Of a stretch of DNA of 53,732 nucleotides, positions 1-9,161 are shown piece by piece. The notes beneath the pieces were generated by a model. The model ran no database searches. It had not been told where the DNA came from and saw only the letters and a list, made by a program, of their open reading frames with translations. The stretch spans positions 1-53,732 of the forward strand of contig JAPPLN010000063.1 in the NCBI GenBank assembly GCA_028874175.1. The letters are read 5' to 3'. The number at the start of each line of letters is the position of its first letter. Positions within the stretch are counted from its first letter, which is position 1. Source of the stretch: Chloroflexota bacterium (GTDB lineage Bacteria; Chloroflexota; UBA11872). The position numbers were made by a program, and so were the translations under genes.

Positions 1-154
1 TTCGCCCAGGCCGCCTATGGTAGAGGGAAGCAGTTGCCCGACGCCGTGGGAACCATGACCATAGTGGAGGACCAGCTTGGGGCTGCGCCGGGGCAGCAGT
101 CCGGCGGAGGGGGCCGCCCCGGCCCCTTGCTCTGCACCATGACACCGACGCCGC
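1..154. other. No gene recognised
   Basis: Only short unconvincing open frames on either strand. It is the region downstream of the large minus-strand membrane protein gene. I see no clear terminator hairpin with a T-run. Confidence 0.4.
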
Positions 155-2722
155 TTAGAGATGCGGTGATCCAGCGCCCCCTATACCGCTGCCGAGGGAA
201 CGGCAATGTCCTTCCTTGACGGCGTGACCGGCAAAAGGCCGCCCCGACGGATTGCCGGAGCGGCCTCGCCCGGTTGTGATGCCCTGATTGGAGCTACGGA
301 CCCTTTGCGACTGCCACGACGACCTTTCCATCGTCAAGCCAATCGCGGCCTCACTATGGATACTGCCAAGGGCGCCTATAAGCCCAGGGTGAACCTGATG
401 TGAAAGGTTCTTGATTTTGTCCAGCTTGGTGGACGTTGAATAAACCGCAATTTCATCGTTCCACCAAATCGGATGTCGCAGTTCCGGCGGGAACCCCGAA
501 GGCGTCAGCCGAGACGCCATGAGCACGAAGTCGGCTATGCGCCCCTCCAGTGGATCAATTGCGATTTCTGTGAGCAAGTGCCAGGGTTCGGGGTCCGCAA
601 TTCCCAATAACCTCGCGTGCGAGAGCGTTGCCGCCGCCCGGAGTGACGCCAGCGGTTCAAGTGCCGGCGAAAGGTACACCGTCGCACCTGCCGGGACCGC
701 TTGGCGCAGGGCCTCGAATGATTCTGGATCTGGCACTGCATTGAGATCCAGAAACGCAGGACGAACGCGATAGAGCGAGTCGGCACCGTCGCGGATAAGG
801 AGTTCGAACAGCTGGGGATCAGCTAGCCAGCGTCGGGCGCGGGCCGGCAGACCGTCGGTCCAGGCTTCGCTGGCGTGGATGTAGTCAACCCCCAGCCTTG
901 TGACCGCCGCGGGATCCAGATAGCGAATGGCATCGTGGTACTCGGAGCCGGTCTTGGGTCGCAGATGCAGAAGCTCCGAAAAGCCTGCCGCGTTTGGACG
1001 GCCAGTGACGATCGAAAACTCTTGAGGGCTAGGCGAGAGCACTCGTGCATCAACCGGGGTGTGTTCGCGGACGTAGGCCACGACAGACCTGGGGACCACC
1101 TGTGGAAGCCCATAGCGGCCCATGAGCCATCCGTCGAACTCGCGCTGCTCGGGCCAAGCGTTCGCCACCTGGACCCCACGGTTCAGTGCCACCGCTACGG
1201 TTCGTGCCGGTGCACCAACGGTGGGCCAGGCGGCGAGCATGACAAAGCCCGCCAAGGCCGTATATCGCCAGCGCCCGCTCAGCCCCTGCAATCTGCTGCT
1301 GAGCGCAACCAGAAGTGCCAGAAGCGCAAGAGTGCGCGCGTGGCCGTCAAATCGGTAAACATCGTGTGGGACGATGGCGTACTGGACCACGAATGCGGCG
1401 AGCAGGAATACTCCGCTTCCTACCGCCAACGTCGACACAAGACGATTGCGCCAAGCTAGAAGCCCGGCCGCCAGGGCCACGATCACTGGGCCGAGTCCTA
1501 ACAGCCCGACGCCACCAGCACCCGCACTAAACGAACCGAATGGCCGTCGGCTGGCAGCGTCCTCGATCCAGCCCAGCGAGAGACCCGAAGCCGAAGATCC
1601 GACGAGGACGTCCGATACGATCCCGCCCCTCGCGACCAGCAAGAATCCAGCGGCTGTCGGCCACACAGCCGCGCGCGCAACCAAGCGCCAGCCGCTTCGG
1701 CGCTCATGCCATGCAGACAGCAAGTGAACAGCATTCAGCAGGACCCACAACATGAGTGTCATCGCGGCAATTGCTTCGTCCACAAGACCAAGAAAGCCGA
1801 CAAGAGCCGCGAGAGTCAGCCCTGCCCCTGGCGAACGACGGCAGCCGGCAGCTAGCCGCTCGAGGATCACGACGGTTAACGCATAAGCGAGCACGAAAGC
1901 AGGCTTCCAGATATTCGGGGGCGCTACGACTATCTCAGTAGGCCATGGCCATTCCACGACGGGCCAATAGATTTCCGCCAGCGAGGCTCGAATTCCAGCC
2001 CCCGGCAATCCAGTCGGCGCCAGGATTTTCAAGATGACAGGTGCCGCTGGCTCCCTGAAGGCCAGTGTCCAGCCGCCAGCCGTAAGCAAGAGCGGGCAAA
2101 GAACTAGGACGATCGGCCACGAAGCGTGCCGTTTCAGAGTTGAGGCAACGATCAGGGCAAAGCCCGTCCACACGTAGGCACAGACCAATTCGGTTACGAA
2201 GGCCAGATCGGGACCGATCGGAGGCGTTAGCAATCCGATCAGCATGTCCACGCCATAGTGATACGGGGCGGGTTGTCCCGGATTCCACGGAAGGACCGGG
2301 GGAAATCCGCCGGCCCGAATGGAGGCAGCGAGGCCAAGATGCGTTTGGAAGTCGGGAATCAGCAGCGTCTGGCGGACAGCCAAGGCTCCCCAGAAGATGA
2401 TCAAGGCCGCCAATGCGAAGCTGACGAATGTTCGCGGCGACGGGATTAGCCTTGACGGCGCTCGATACGCCAGCGTTACCCCGAGCGCAGACACCGCCAT
2501 CCAGGCTACGAGCGCACCGGCCCGACCTGGTACGAAATACATGACAAAGTTGACCGCCAGCCCCCACAGCGCGGGTCCAATCACCAGCCCCTGCGCCAGC
2601 GCAGCCAGGTCGTCCGACTGTTGCAGCGCCACCCGTGCGACCACATAACCAATCGCCGCCAGCGCGACGAATTCCAGAGCGAGTAAAAGCAGACCCGGAA
2701 CGACGGTCGGATCAACCGTCAC
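155..2722 (-). CDS. Large polytopic membrane protein, DUF2298/Chlor_Arch_YYY-like
   Basis: An 855-residue protein with a GTG start. About the first 520 residues are a series of hydrophobic helices (very Leu/Ala/Val/Trp-rich) with an early extracytoplasmic-type loop containing PYHYGVDML. A soluble C-terminal half follows, including segments such as VVPRSVVAYVREHTP and WWNDEIAVYST. The layout resembles the DUF2298 / Chlor_Arch_YYY group of GT-C-like membrane proteins in Chloroflexota and Archaea; their substrate is unknown, and lipid-linked sugar transfer is only a guess. The last ~65 residues are Ser/Gly/Arg-rich and do not look like the rest, so the true reading frame may end earlier or a frameshift may lie near base 400. 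It lies 49 bases downstream of the NUDIX gene on the same strand. The family call is moderate; the membrane topology is clear. Confidence 0.65.
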   Translation of the reverse strand: MTVDPTVVPGLLLLALEFVALAAIGYVVARVALQQSDDLAALAQGLVIGPALWGLAVNFVMYFVPGRAGALVAWMAVSALGVTLAYRAPSRLIPSPRTFVSFALAALIIFWGALAVRQTLLIPDFQTHLGLAASIRAGGFPPVLPWNPGQPAPYHYGVDMLIGLLTPPIGPDLAFVTELVCAYVWTGFALIVASTLKRHASWPIVLVLCPLLLTAGGWTLAFREPAAPVILKILAPTGLPGAGIRASLAEIYWPVVEWPWPTEIVVAPPNIWKPAFVLAYALTVVILERLAAGCRRSPGAGLTLAALVGFLGLVDEAIAAMTLMLWVLLNAVHLLSAWHERRSGWRLVARAAVWPTAAGFLLVARGGIVSDVLVGSSASGLSLGWIEDAASRRPFGSFSAGAGGVGLLGLGPVIVALAAGLLAWRNRLVSTLAVGSGVFLLAAFVVQYAIVPHDVYRFDGHARTLALLALLVALSSRLQGLSGRWRYTALAGFVMLAAWPTVGAPARTVAVALNRGVQVANAWPEQREFDGWLMGRYGLPQVVPRSVVAYVREHTPVDARVLSPSPQEFSIVTGRPNAAGFSELLHLRPKTGSEYHDAIRYLDPAAVTRLGVDYIHASEAWTDGLPARARRWLADPQLFELLIRDGADSLYRVRPAFLDLNAVPDPESFEALRQAVPAGATVYLSPALEPLASLRAAATLSHARLLGIADPEPWHLLTEIAIDPLEGRIADFVLMASRLTPSGFPPELRHPIWWNDEIAVYSTSTKLDKIKNLSHQVHPGLIGALGSIHSEAAIGLTMERSSWQSQRVRSSNQGITTGRGRSGNPSGRPFAGHAVKEGHCRSLGSGIGGAGSPHL

Positions 2723-2771
2723 TCAGGCACCATCCGTCTCTGCGGCTGGCTACCGCCTGCGGACCCGGCCC

Positions 2772-3248
2772 TCAGCCCAAAAACAATCCGTACTCCCCGC
2801 CTCGCGGGTTCTCAACCTCAGCTGGGTACAACACGTTTCGCGACACGCCGAGCGCCCGCGCGGCGATCGCGCGATTGATCTCCGGCACCGGCTTCAGCGC
2901 ATCCAGTTCAGCCAGCGTCAAGTACTTGGCCCGGTCAACCTCGTCGCCGGGTGTCGGTTCGCCAGATTCCGGCCGCATCAGAAACACCACGTACGTACTG
3001 TTGGTGTCGTCCCAGCGAGTGCGAACCGCTAAGACGCCTTGGACGGACGCTTCAACTCCGGTTTCCTCGCGCACCTCGCGCACCACCGCCGCATCCAACG
3101 TCTCCTCGCGGTCAACGAACCCGCCCGGAATCTGCCAATTGCCGCGGCCGTAACGGGAGGCGCGACGGACAAAGAGCACTGAACGTCCCTTGACCACAGC
3201 GCCGCCCACGCCGACGTTATAGCCCTGGTTGTACTTCGCAAGGCTCAT
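2772..3248 (-). CDS. NUDIX hydrolase
   Basis: A 158-residue protein. The Nudix box is complete: GGFVDREETLDAAV followed by REVREETGVE matches Gx5Ex7REUxEExGU, so Mg-dependent hydrolysis of a nucleoside diphosphate-linked compound is expected. The N-terminal part (SLAKYNQGYNVGVGGAVVK) and the GNWQIPGG strand are typical of ADP-ribose/NADH-type NUDIX enzymes, but the substrate cannot be read from sequence. The ATG at 3248 was chosen because a purine-rich AGGGGA lies about 12 bases upstream and the homology begins there. The frame stays open a further 22 codons upstream without a family match. Probably co-transcribed with the downstream membrane protein; divergent from the PHP gene. Confidence 0.85.
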   Translation of the reverse strand: MSLAKYNQGYNVGVGGAVVKGRSVLFVRRASRYGRGNWQIPGGFVDREETLDAAVVREVREETGVEASVQGVLAVRTRWDDTNSTYVVFLMRPESGEPTPGDEVDRAKYLTLAELDALKPVPEINRAIAARALGVSRNVLYPAEVENPRGGEYGLFLG

Positions 3249-3404
3249 GGGCGCATGATCCCCTGATCGGTGATTGCCCAACAGGTAGGACGCCCGATTA
3301 TGGACCATGGCCAACGGGCTGTTCTGGGGTCGCTGGGCTCACGCCTGCTGCGCAGACGCACCGACTAAGCGTCGCCAGCCGCTGACGGTCGGAATCTCGC
3401 CACG

Positions 3405-3434
3405 TTGGAGCCACCCGCCCGCGCTCCCTAGAAT
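3405..3434 (+). promoter_or_regulatory. Candidate sigma70-type promoter for the PHP-lon unit
   Basis: TTGGAG at 3405-3410 and TAGAAT at 3429-3434 are separated by 18 bases in the divergent intergenic region. The -10 matches 5 of 6 consensus bases. Predicted transcription would start about 40 bases before the PHP gene. Inference from motif and position only. Confidence 0.4.
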
Positions 3435-3478
3435 CGAACAGGCGCACGACGCCGCCCCAACCACTGGTCACCGAAACC

Positions 3479-4156
3479 ATGCTCTTTGACTTTCAGACCC
3501 ATACGTTCTTCAGCGACGGCGTTCTGTCGCCAATGGAACTGTTGCGCCGATGCCACGTCTCCGGTTACACGGCCATGGCCATTACCGACCATGCCAGCCC
3601 GGCGAACATACAGAGTGTCGTCGAGGCCCTAGCCCGCGACTGTCGAGAGGCGGAGACGGCTTGGGGCATGGTGGCGTTGGCCGGCGTGGAGATTACCCAC
3701 GTGCCACCCGCTGCGATCGATCGAGTGGCACGCATGGCTTCGGAAGCCGGCGCGGAATTCATTGCCGTTCACGGCGAGACCATTGTGGAGCCGGTAGCCG
3801 CGGGCACCAACCGCGCGGCCCTGGAGTCGGAATACGTGCATGCGCTGGTGCATCCAGGCCTGCTCAGCCCCGAACTGGGCCATGTCGCTCGGCAAAATGG
3901 CAAGTTCGTTGAACTCTCGGCCCGTCGTGGCCACTCACTCACCAATGGCCATGTGGCGAACGTGTGTCGGGAGGCGGGAGCCAAGCTCATCGTGAACAGC
4001 GACGCGCACGAACCCGGTGACTTGCTCACCGAGGCGTTGACCCGCCGGGTTGCGCGCGGTGCCGGCCTGGACGCCGACGAAACGGAGACGGTGCTGGTGG
4101 ACAACCCGCTCGAACTCCTGGCTCGGCTGGGTCGATCCATCGCGGAAGGCGCATGA
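3479..4156 (+). CDS. PHP-domain phosphoesterase (histidinol phosphatase family)
   Basis: A 225-residue metal-dependent phosphoesterase of the PHP superfamily. Metal-binding motifs are in order: DFQTHTFFSDG near the N-terminus, ITDHA (~residue 36), GVEITH (~residue 75), a His/Glu pair in AVHGE, HPG (~residue 122) and NSDAH (~residue 171). This is the compact PHP form related to archaeal Pol-X PHP domains and YcdX-type phosphatases; the substrate is not determinable. The final codons overlap the lon start by four bases (ATGA), so translational coupling is likely. Its pairing with Lon has no obvious functional explanation. Confidence 0.8.
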   Translation: MLFDFQTHTFFSDGVLSPMELLRRCHVSGYTAMAITDHASPANIQSVVEALARDCREAETAWGMVALAGVEITHVPPAAIDRVARMASEAGAEFIAVHGETIVEPVAAGTNRAALESEYVHALVHPGLLSPELGHVARQNGKFVELSARRGHSLTNGHVANVCREAGAKLIVNSDAHEPGDLLTEALTRRVARGAGLDADETETVLVDNPLELLARLGRSIAEGA

Positions 4157-6576
4157 GCCCAATGGCGGACACTACGCTTCTGCGAGACGACCAGCGGACA
4201 GCGGCTGAACGCGACGAGACAGGTGCGAGCCGGCAATCCGACGGTCTCGACGACGGACCCATCGAGGTTGACCTGCCCGTTCTCCCGCTGCGCGGCGAAA
4301 CCCTGTTCCCAATCCCGGACACGGTGAACTCATTCGTGGTGGGTCGCGAGCAGTCCCTGGCCGCTATCGAAGAGGCGTTGAGCCTCGACCGCCGCGTACT
4401 GGCAATCAGTCAGCACGATCCCGACGCCGAGACCGTGACCTTTAGCGACCTGCACGAGGTTGGAACAGAGGCCAAAATCGCGCGCGTGCTCAAGCTGCCG
4501 GATGGAAGCACCAGCGTGCTGGCCGAAGGCATCCGACGAGTGCGGGTCATCACCCCAGTTTCCGAACACCCATTTATTCGGGCGATGGGATGGGTCGTCG
4601 AGGAACTGGACGAAGCGCCGACTGAAGCTCAGGAGTTGATGCCACGCACGCTGGAACTGTTCCATCACGTCGTGGAACTCAACGACGCGACGCCTGACGA
4701 GGCCTACATCCGTGCGATGAACGCCGAGGTGCCCGGCTTGCTGGCGGACATCGTGGCGGCCTCCCTGAACCTGGTGCCCGGCACCCAGCAGGAAGTGTTG
4801 GAGATTCGGGAAGTCTCCGAGCGGTTGCGGCTGGTACACGCGGTTCTCGAAGAAGAAATCCGGGTACTTGAGCTCGAACGGCAACTCCGCGACGACGTGC
4901 GCGAGGAAGTCGACAAGGACCAGCGCGAATTCATCCTGCGCGAACAGCTCCGAACCATCACCAAGGAACTCGGCGAAACTAGCGCCCAGAACACTGAGAT
5001 TGGCGAGTTCCGCGACAAACTCGAAGCCGGCGCCTATCCACCACCCGTCATAGAGCGTGGGCTCAAGGAAATCGACCGGCTCAACGCCATGCCGCCGGGG
5101 TCCCCCGAGGCGAGCATGGTTCGGAACTACCTGGAGTGGCTGACGGAACTCCCCTGGAAGCAGCGCACCCGCGACAACACCGACATCAAACGAGCGGCGC
5201 GAATTCTAGACACCCACCACCATGGCCTAGATCGAGTGAAGGAGCGGCTGCTCGAATACATCGCTGTCCGCCGACTGGCGCGGCAATCGCGCAGTCCCAT
5301 TTTGTGTTTCGTCGGTCCGCCCGGGGTGGGAAAGACCAGCCTGGGCCTGTCCATCGCCCAAGCACTGTCGCGCAAGTTCGTGCGGGTATCGCTTGGTGGA
5401 GTTCGAGACGAAGCCGAAATCCGCGGACATCGCATGACCTACATCGGATCCATGCCGGGCCGCATCCTGCAAATGATGCGCCAGGCAGGAACCGTGAATC
5501 CCGTGTTCATGATCGACGAACTCGACAAGCTGGGCGTGGACTTCCGCGGAGATCCTTCCGCCGCCCTCCTCGAAGTACTTGATCCCGAGCAGAACGCGGC
5601 CTTCAGCGACCACTATCTCGAGATCCCCTACGACCTCAGCCGCGTCATCTTCATCGCGACAGCCAATACGCTGGATGGCCTGCCGCCGGCCCTGATCGAT
5701 CGAATGGAAGTCGTCGAACTCCCCGGCTACGTGGAGGACGAGAAACTCGCCATAGCCGAGCGGTTCCTGGTCCCACGTGAACTGGAAGAACACGGGCTGG
5801 AAACGGATGCTGTACGTTTCACGCGCGGCGCGCTGACGCGCATTATCCGCGAATACACTCGCGAGGCTGGGGTGCGCGGACTCACGCGGTCCATCGCCGC
5901 CATGGCGCGCAAACGAGCCCTGGCACGGGCTGAAGGCCGGGACGCCGACTGGAATATCGGCGCTCGCGACGTGCCGAAAGTCCTGGGACCTCCCCGCTTT
6001 CGCTTTGGTGCAACGGAAACCGAGGCAAGCGTCGGCGCCGCAATGGCCGTTTTCAGCACGACGGCCGGGGGTGACCTGTCACCGGTGGAAGTCTCGTTGG
6101 CGCAGGGAACCGGCAAGATCATCCTCACGGGGCTGCTCGGCAGCGTAATGCGGGAGTCCGCCCACGCGGCTCTTACCTACGCACGGGCACGGGCCGACCG
6201 GCTTGAGAACGACCGGCATGACTTCGCCGAACTGGACGTACATGTGCACGTCCCCTCGGGTGCATTGCCGAAAGAAGGGCCGTCGGCGGGCTTGGCCGTC
6301 GTGGTCGCCCTCATCTCTGCCCTAACCGGCAGGAAAGTCCGCCACGACCTCACGTTGACCGGCGAAATCACGCTGCAGGGCCGCGTACTGCCAGTCGGCT
6401 CCATCAAGCCGAAGGTGCTGGGCGCACACCGGGCCGGCGTGCGCCTGTTCGTGCTGCCGCAAGGCAACCGCCAGGACCTGGCGGAACTTCCAGCGCATGT
6501 CCAGGCCGACATTCAGTTCATCGAAGTCGCGACCGTCGAGGAAGCGCTGCAGCGCGCGCTCGTCGACAGCACATAG
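4153..6576 (+). CDS. lon: ATP-dependent Lon protease
   Basis: An 807-residue LonA-type AAA+ serine protease that degrades damaged and regulatory proteins in the cytoplasm. Domain order is standard: a LAN substrate-binding domain (about residues 37-240, beginning VDLPVLPLRGETLFP), a coiled-coil hinge (~245-330), an AAA+ module with Walker A GPPGVGKTS (~388) and Walker B VFMIDELDK (~451), and a C-terminal protease domain with the Ser of KEGPSAG (~711) and the partner Lys in GSIKPKVLGAHRAG. Length is normal. The first ATG overlaps the PHP stop codon; an ATG three codons later is equally possible. The ~35-residue N-terminal lead is acidic and poorly conserved. Confidence 0.97.
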   Translation: MSPMADTTLLRDDQRTAAERDETGASRQSDGLDDGPIEVDLPVLPLRGETLFPIPDTVNSFVVGREQSLAAIEEALSLDRRVLAISQHDPDAETVTFSDLHEVGTEAKIARVLKLPDGSTSVLAEGIRRVRVITPVSEHPFIRAMGWVVEELDEAPTEAQELMPRTLELFHHVVELNDATPDEAYIRAMNAEVPGLLADIVAASLNLVPGTQQEVLEIREVSERLRLVHAVLEEEIRVLELERQLRDDVREEVDKDQREFILREQLRTITKELGETSAQNTEIGEFRDKLEAGAYPPPVIERGLKEIDRLNAMPPGSPEASMVRNYLEWLTELPWKQRTRDNTDIKRAARILDTHHHGLDRVKERLLEYIAVRRLARQSRSPILCFVGPPGVGKTSLGLSIAQALSRKFVRVSLGGVRDEAEIRGHRMTYIGSMPGRILQMMRQAGTVNPVFMIDELDKLGVDFRGDPSAALLEVLDPEQNAAFSDHYLEIPYDLSRVIFIATANTLDGLPPALIDRMEVVELPGYVEDEKLAIAERFLVPRELEEHGLETDAVRFTRGALTRIIREYTREAGVRGLTRSIAAMARKRALARAEGRDADWNIGARDVPKVLGPPRFRFGATETEASVGAAMAVFSTTAGGDLSPVEVSLAQGTGKIILTGLLGSVMRESAHAALTYARARADRLENDRHDFAELDVHVHVPSGALPKEGPSAGLAVVVALISALTGRKVRHDLTLTGEITLQGRVLPVGSIKPKVLGAHRAGVRLFVLPQGNRQDLAELPAHVQADIQFIEVATVEEALQRALVDST

Positions 6577-6676
6577 CCTGGAGACCAGCCGTCGCGAGAC
6601 CGTTTGTGCCGTTGTCCTCCCGCTATGCTGACGCGCAGGCGACTCTCGCCGTACCCCGCCTTTCCTGGATTCGTTG

Positions 6677-7732
6677 ATGTTCGGACCGTTCAATGCGCTC
6701 CTGGGTCTCTTTTCGCGCGACCTGGGGATTGACCTAGGCACCGCGAATACGCTGGTCTACGTCAAGGACCGCGGCATCATGCTGGCGGAGCCCTCGGTCG
6801 TTGCCACCGACACGCACACGTCCCGCGTTCTCGCCGTAGGCGCCGAGGCAAAGAAAATGGTTGGGCGCACGCCTACCAATATCGTGGCCAGCCGCCCGCT
6901 GCGCGACGGGGTGATCGCCGATTTCGACACGGTACACGCCATGCTGTCGTACTTCATCGGACAGGTGCATGGGGAACTACCAATCGCCGCCCGACCGCGC
7001 GTGATTATTGGCGTGCCCTCTGGCGTCACCGAAGTCGAAAAACGCGCCGTGCACGAGGCCAGCCTGCAGGCCGGCGCGCGCGAGGTCTACTTGATCGAGG
7101 AACCGATGGCGGCCGCCATTGGTGCCGGGCAACCGATCCAGGAAGCCAGCGGGAGTATGATCGTGGACATCGGGGGCGGCACGACTGAAGTCGCCGTGAT
7201 CTCACTTGGTGGCGTGGTCGTGAGCCATAGTATTCGGATCGCCGGCGACGAGATCGACGAACAGATCGTGGACTACTGCCGCAACGCGCACAACCTGCTA
7301 GTCGGGGAACGCACGGCCGAGGCCTGCAAAATCGCCATCGGGTCGGCCGCCCCGGGACTTCAGGAAGAAACCACTCTGGTACGCGGACGCGATCTCCAGA
7401 CTGGTCTGCCGCGGCAGGTCGAATTGACTGAAGGCCAGATTCGCGAAGCCATCAGCGGCCCGGTCACCGAGATCGTTGAGAACATTAAGCTCGCGCTCGA
7501 AGCCACGCCCCCTGAATTGCTGGCCGACGTGATGGAACACGGCGTCGCCGTTGCGGGTGGCGGCGCGCTGCTGCGCGGGCTGGACAAGCGCATCGAGCAG
7601 GAAACCGACATTCCCGTCCACATCGCCAACAACCCGCTGGAGGCGGTGGTGCGAGGAACCGGCGCGTGTCTGCACAACCTCGAAGCGTTTCGCGAGGTGT
7701 TCGTCGCGGAGAACGCTGCACCCTACGTGTAG
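6677..7732 (+). CDS. mreB: Rod shape-determining actin homologue MreB
   Basis: A 351-residue cytoskeletal ATPase that polymerises on the inner face of the membrane and organises the cell-wall elongation machinery. Actin-fold phosphate motifs are present: DLGIDLGTANTLVY (phosphate 1), IVDIGGGTTEVAVIS (phosphate 2) and the adenosine motif VAVAGGGALLRGLD. The N-terminal MFGPFNALLGLF is an amphipathic membrane anchor preceding the actin fold, as in many MreBs. The ATG at 6677 was chosen; a TTG sits immediately before it. A 100-base gap separates it from lon, so a promoter may lie there (TATGCT at about 6629 is a weak -10). It is the first gene of mreB-mreC-mreD-mrdA-rodA. Confidence 0.97.
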   Translation: MFGPFNALLGLFSRDLGIDLGTANTLVYVKDRGIMLAEPSVVATDTHTSRVLAVGAEAKKMVGRTPTNIVASRPLRDGVIADFDTVHAMLSYFIGQVHGELPIAARPRVIIGVPSGVTEVEKRAVHEASLQAGAREVYLIEEPMAAAIGAGQPIQEASGSMIVDIGGGTTEVAVISLGGVVVSHSIRIAGDEIDEQIVDYCRNAHNLLVGERTAEACKIAIGSAAPGLQEETTLVRGRDLQTGLPRQVELTEGQIREAISGPVTEIVENIKLALEATPPELLADVMEHGVAVAGGGALLRGLDKRIEQETDIPVHIANNPLEAVVRGTGACLHNLEAFREVFVAENAAPYV

Positions 7733-7743
7733 TCGTCACCGGG

Positions 7744-8568
7744 ATGCGCGGCGGCCAGCGGTCGGTCCTCCTGCTCCTGATTCTGGTTGTCGCCGCTGTT
7801 GTGCTGGCGGTGCTGCGAAACACCGAAGCCGGATCTGCGGTCCAGGGTGGGGCGTTGGGCGCAATCGCCCCGGTTCGCTCGGCCCTCAGCGGTGCGGCAT
7901 CGGGAGCTGCCGCCACCCTCGCTGACGCTCAGCGATTCAACGACCTGCGGGCCGAAAACGAGGCCCTGCGCGCCGAAGTAGTCCAATTGCGTTCGGCTGC
8001 GGCCGGCGTTCAGGCCACGCGCCGCGAGAACGAAGCCCTGCGCGCCGCGCTCGACTATCAGCGTGCGAATTCCGAGTGGACGCTGTTGACGGGACGGGTG
8101 GCCGGGCGAGACAGCATTGACGCGCTGGACACCCTGGTCATCGATCGCGGCGCCGCGGACGGAGTGCGCGTAGGCATGGCGGTGGTCGCCAACGGCAGGC
8201 TGGCTGGCCGCGTGCTCGCTGTTACAACAACGTCGGCCGACGTTCTGCCAATCCAGAGCAGCCAAAGCGCGGTGAACGCTGTGGCTCAGGGTAAGGACGG
8301 CACAGCCGACGGCATTGTGGAGGGCGACGACAACGGCGGCCTGGTGTTGACTCGAATTGAGCCTGACGCCCCACTCGCCATTGGTGACCTCGTCGTCACA
8401 TCCGGTCTTGGCGGCGGGTTTCCCCGTGGCCTGCCCGTCGGCCGCGTCATTGCCGTATTCACCACGCCAGAAAATGTCTTCCGCGAAGCCGCGGTTGAAC
8501 CGTTCGTTCGCTCTGAGCGCCTGGATGTCATCCAGGTCATAGTGGAGCGTGCGCCCGGGTCACCATGA
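7744..8568 (+). CDS. mreC: Rod shape-determining protein MreC
   Basis: A 274-residue elongasome scaffold that links MreB and PBP2 in the periplasmic space. One N-terminal transmembrane helix (SVLLLLILVVAAVVLAVL) is followed by a coiled coil (~residues 60-105, with RAENEALRAEVVQLRS and RRENEALRAALDYQ) and the beta-rich MreC domain (WTLLTGRVAGRD, VIDRGAADGVRVGMAVV, GDLVVTSGLGGGFPRGLPVG). The ATG 11 bases after mreB is preferred over an upstream in-frame GTG at 7666 that would overlap mreB by 67 bases. It ends with a four-base ATGA overlap with mreD. Confidence 0.93.
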   Translation: MRGGQRSVLLLLILVVAAVVLAVLRNTEAGSAVQGGALGAIAPVRSALSGAASGAAATLADAQRFNDLRAENEALRAEVVQLRSAAAGVQATRRENEALRAALDYQRANSEWTLLTGRVAGRDSIDALDTLVIDRGAADGVRVGMAVVANGRLAGRVLAVTTTSADVLPIQSSQSAVNAVAQGKDGTADGIVEGDDNGGLVLTRIEPDAPLAIGDLVVTSGLGGGFPRGLPVGRVIAVFTTPENVFREAAVEPFVRSERLDVIQVIVERAPGSP

Positions 8569-9146
8569 TTGTCGCCAAGATCCTCCAACCGCGCCGCGGC
8601 CGGCGCCTTTGGATCGGATACATCGGCTCCGTCCTGCTCGTCCTGATACTCGGCCTCTTGCAGACCTCGGTCTTTCCTTCCTTTGCGATCGTCGGCATCC
8701 GGCCCGCGCTCGTGCTGATGTCCGCGATCACGCTGGCTACCATCAGCGACGATGCGCGCGCTCTGTACTGGGGTTTCGCCGGCGGTCTGCTAATCGATCT
8801 GCTGTCGACCACACCGCTGGGGGTCAACGCGCTGCTGTTTACGCTGCTCGTCTACATCGTTGGCGGAAAAGGACGTCGCTTCGACCGAGTTAACCCCATG
8901 TTCCCGGTTCTCGCCGGGATTGCCGCAACGCTGCTCTACTACCCGGCCCTGATCTTAGCGCTGCAACTGCTGGAATTCGACATAGACTGGGGAAGGCAAG
9001 TGTGGAATCGCCTGCCGCGCGCTGTGGCGGTCAACGCCGGGGCAACCATGCTGCTCTACCCTGTGGTACGTCGGATAGAACAGTGGACCTATCCCCACAG
9101 CCGCGCACGTTTTTTGGGACGCCCGGTCGGTGGCTATCCCGGCTGA
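8565..9146 (+). CDS. mreD: Rod shape-determining protein MreD
   Basis: A 193-residue integral membrane protein with five or six predicted hydrophobic helices. The first is IGSVLLVLILGLLQTSVFP, followed by the typical PALVLMSAITLATISDD loop and the GFAGGLLIDLLSTTPLGVNALLFTL segment characteristic of MreD. It is an essential partner of MreC in the elongation complex. The start codon overlaps the mreC stop (ATGA), showing translational coupling. The basic C-terminal tail is likely cytoplasmic. Confidence 0.92.
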   Translation: MIVAKILQPRRGRRLWIGYIGSVLLVLILGLLQTSVFPSFAIVGIRPALVLMSAITLATISDDARALYWGFAGGLLIDLLSTTPLGVNALLFTLLVYIVGGKGRRFDRVNPMFPVLAGIAATLLYYPALILALQLLEFDIDWGRQVWNRLPRAVAVNAGATMLLYPVVRRIEQWTYPHSRARFLGRPVGGYPG

Positions 9147-9161
9147 TCACGGGAGGCTGGA

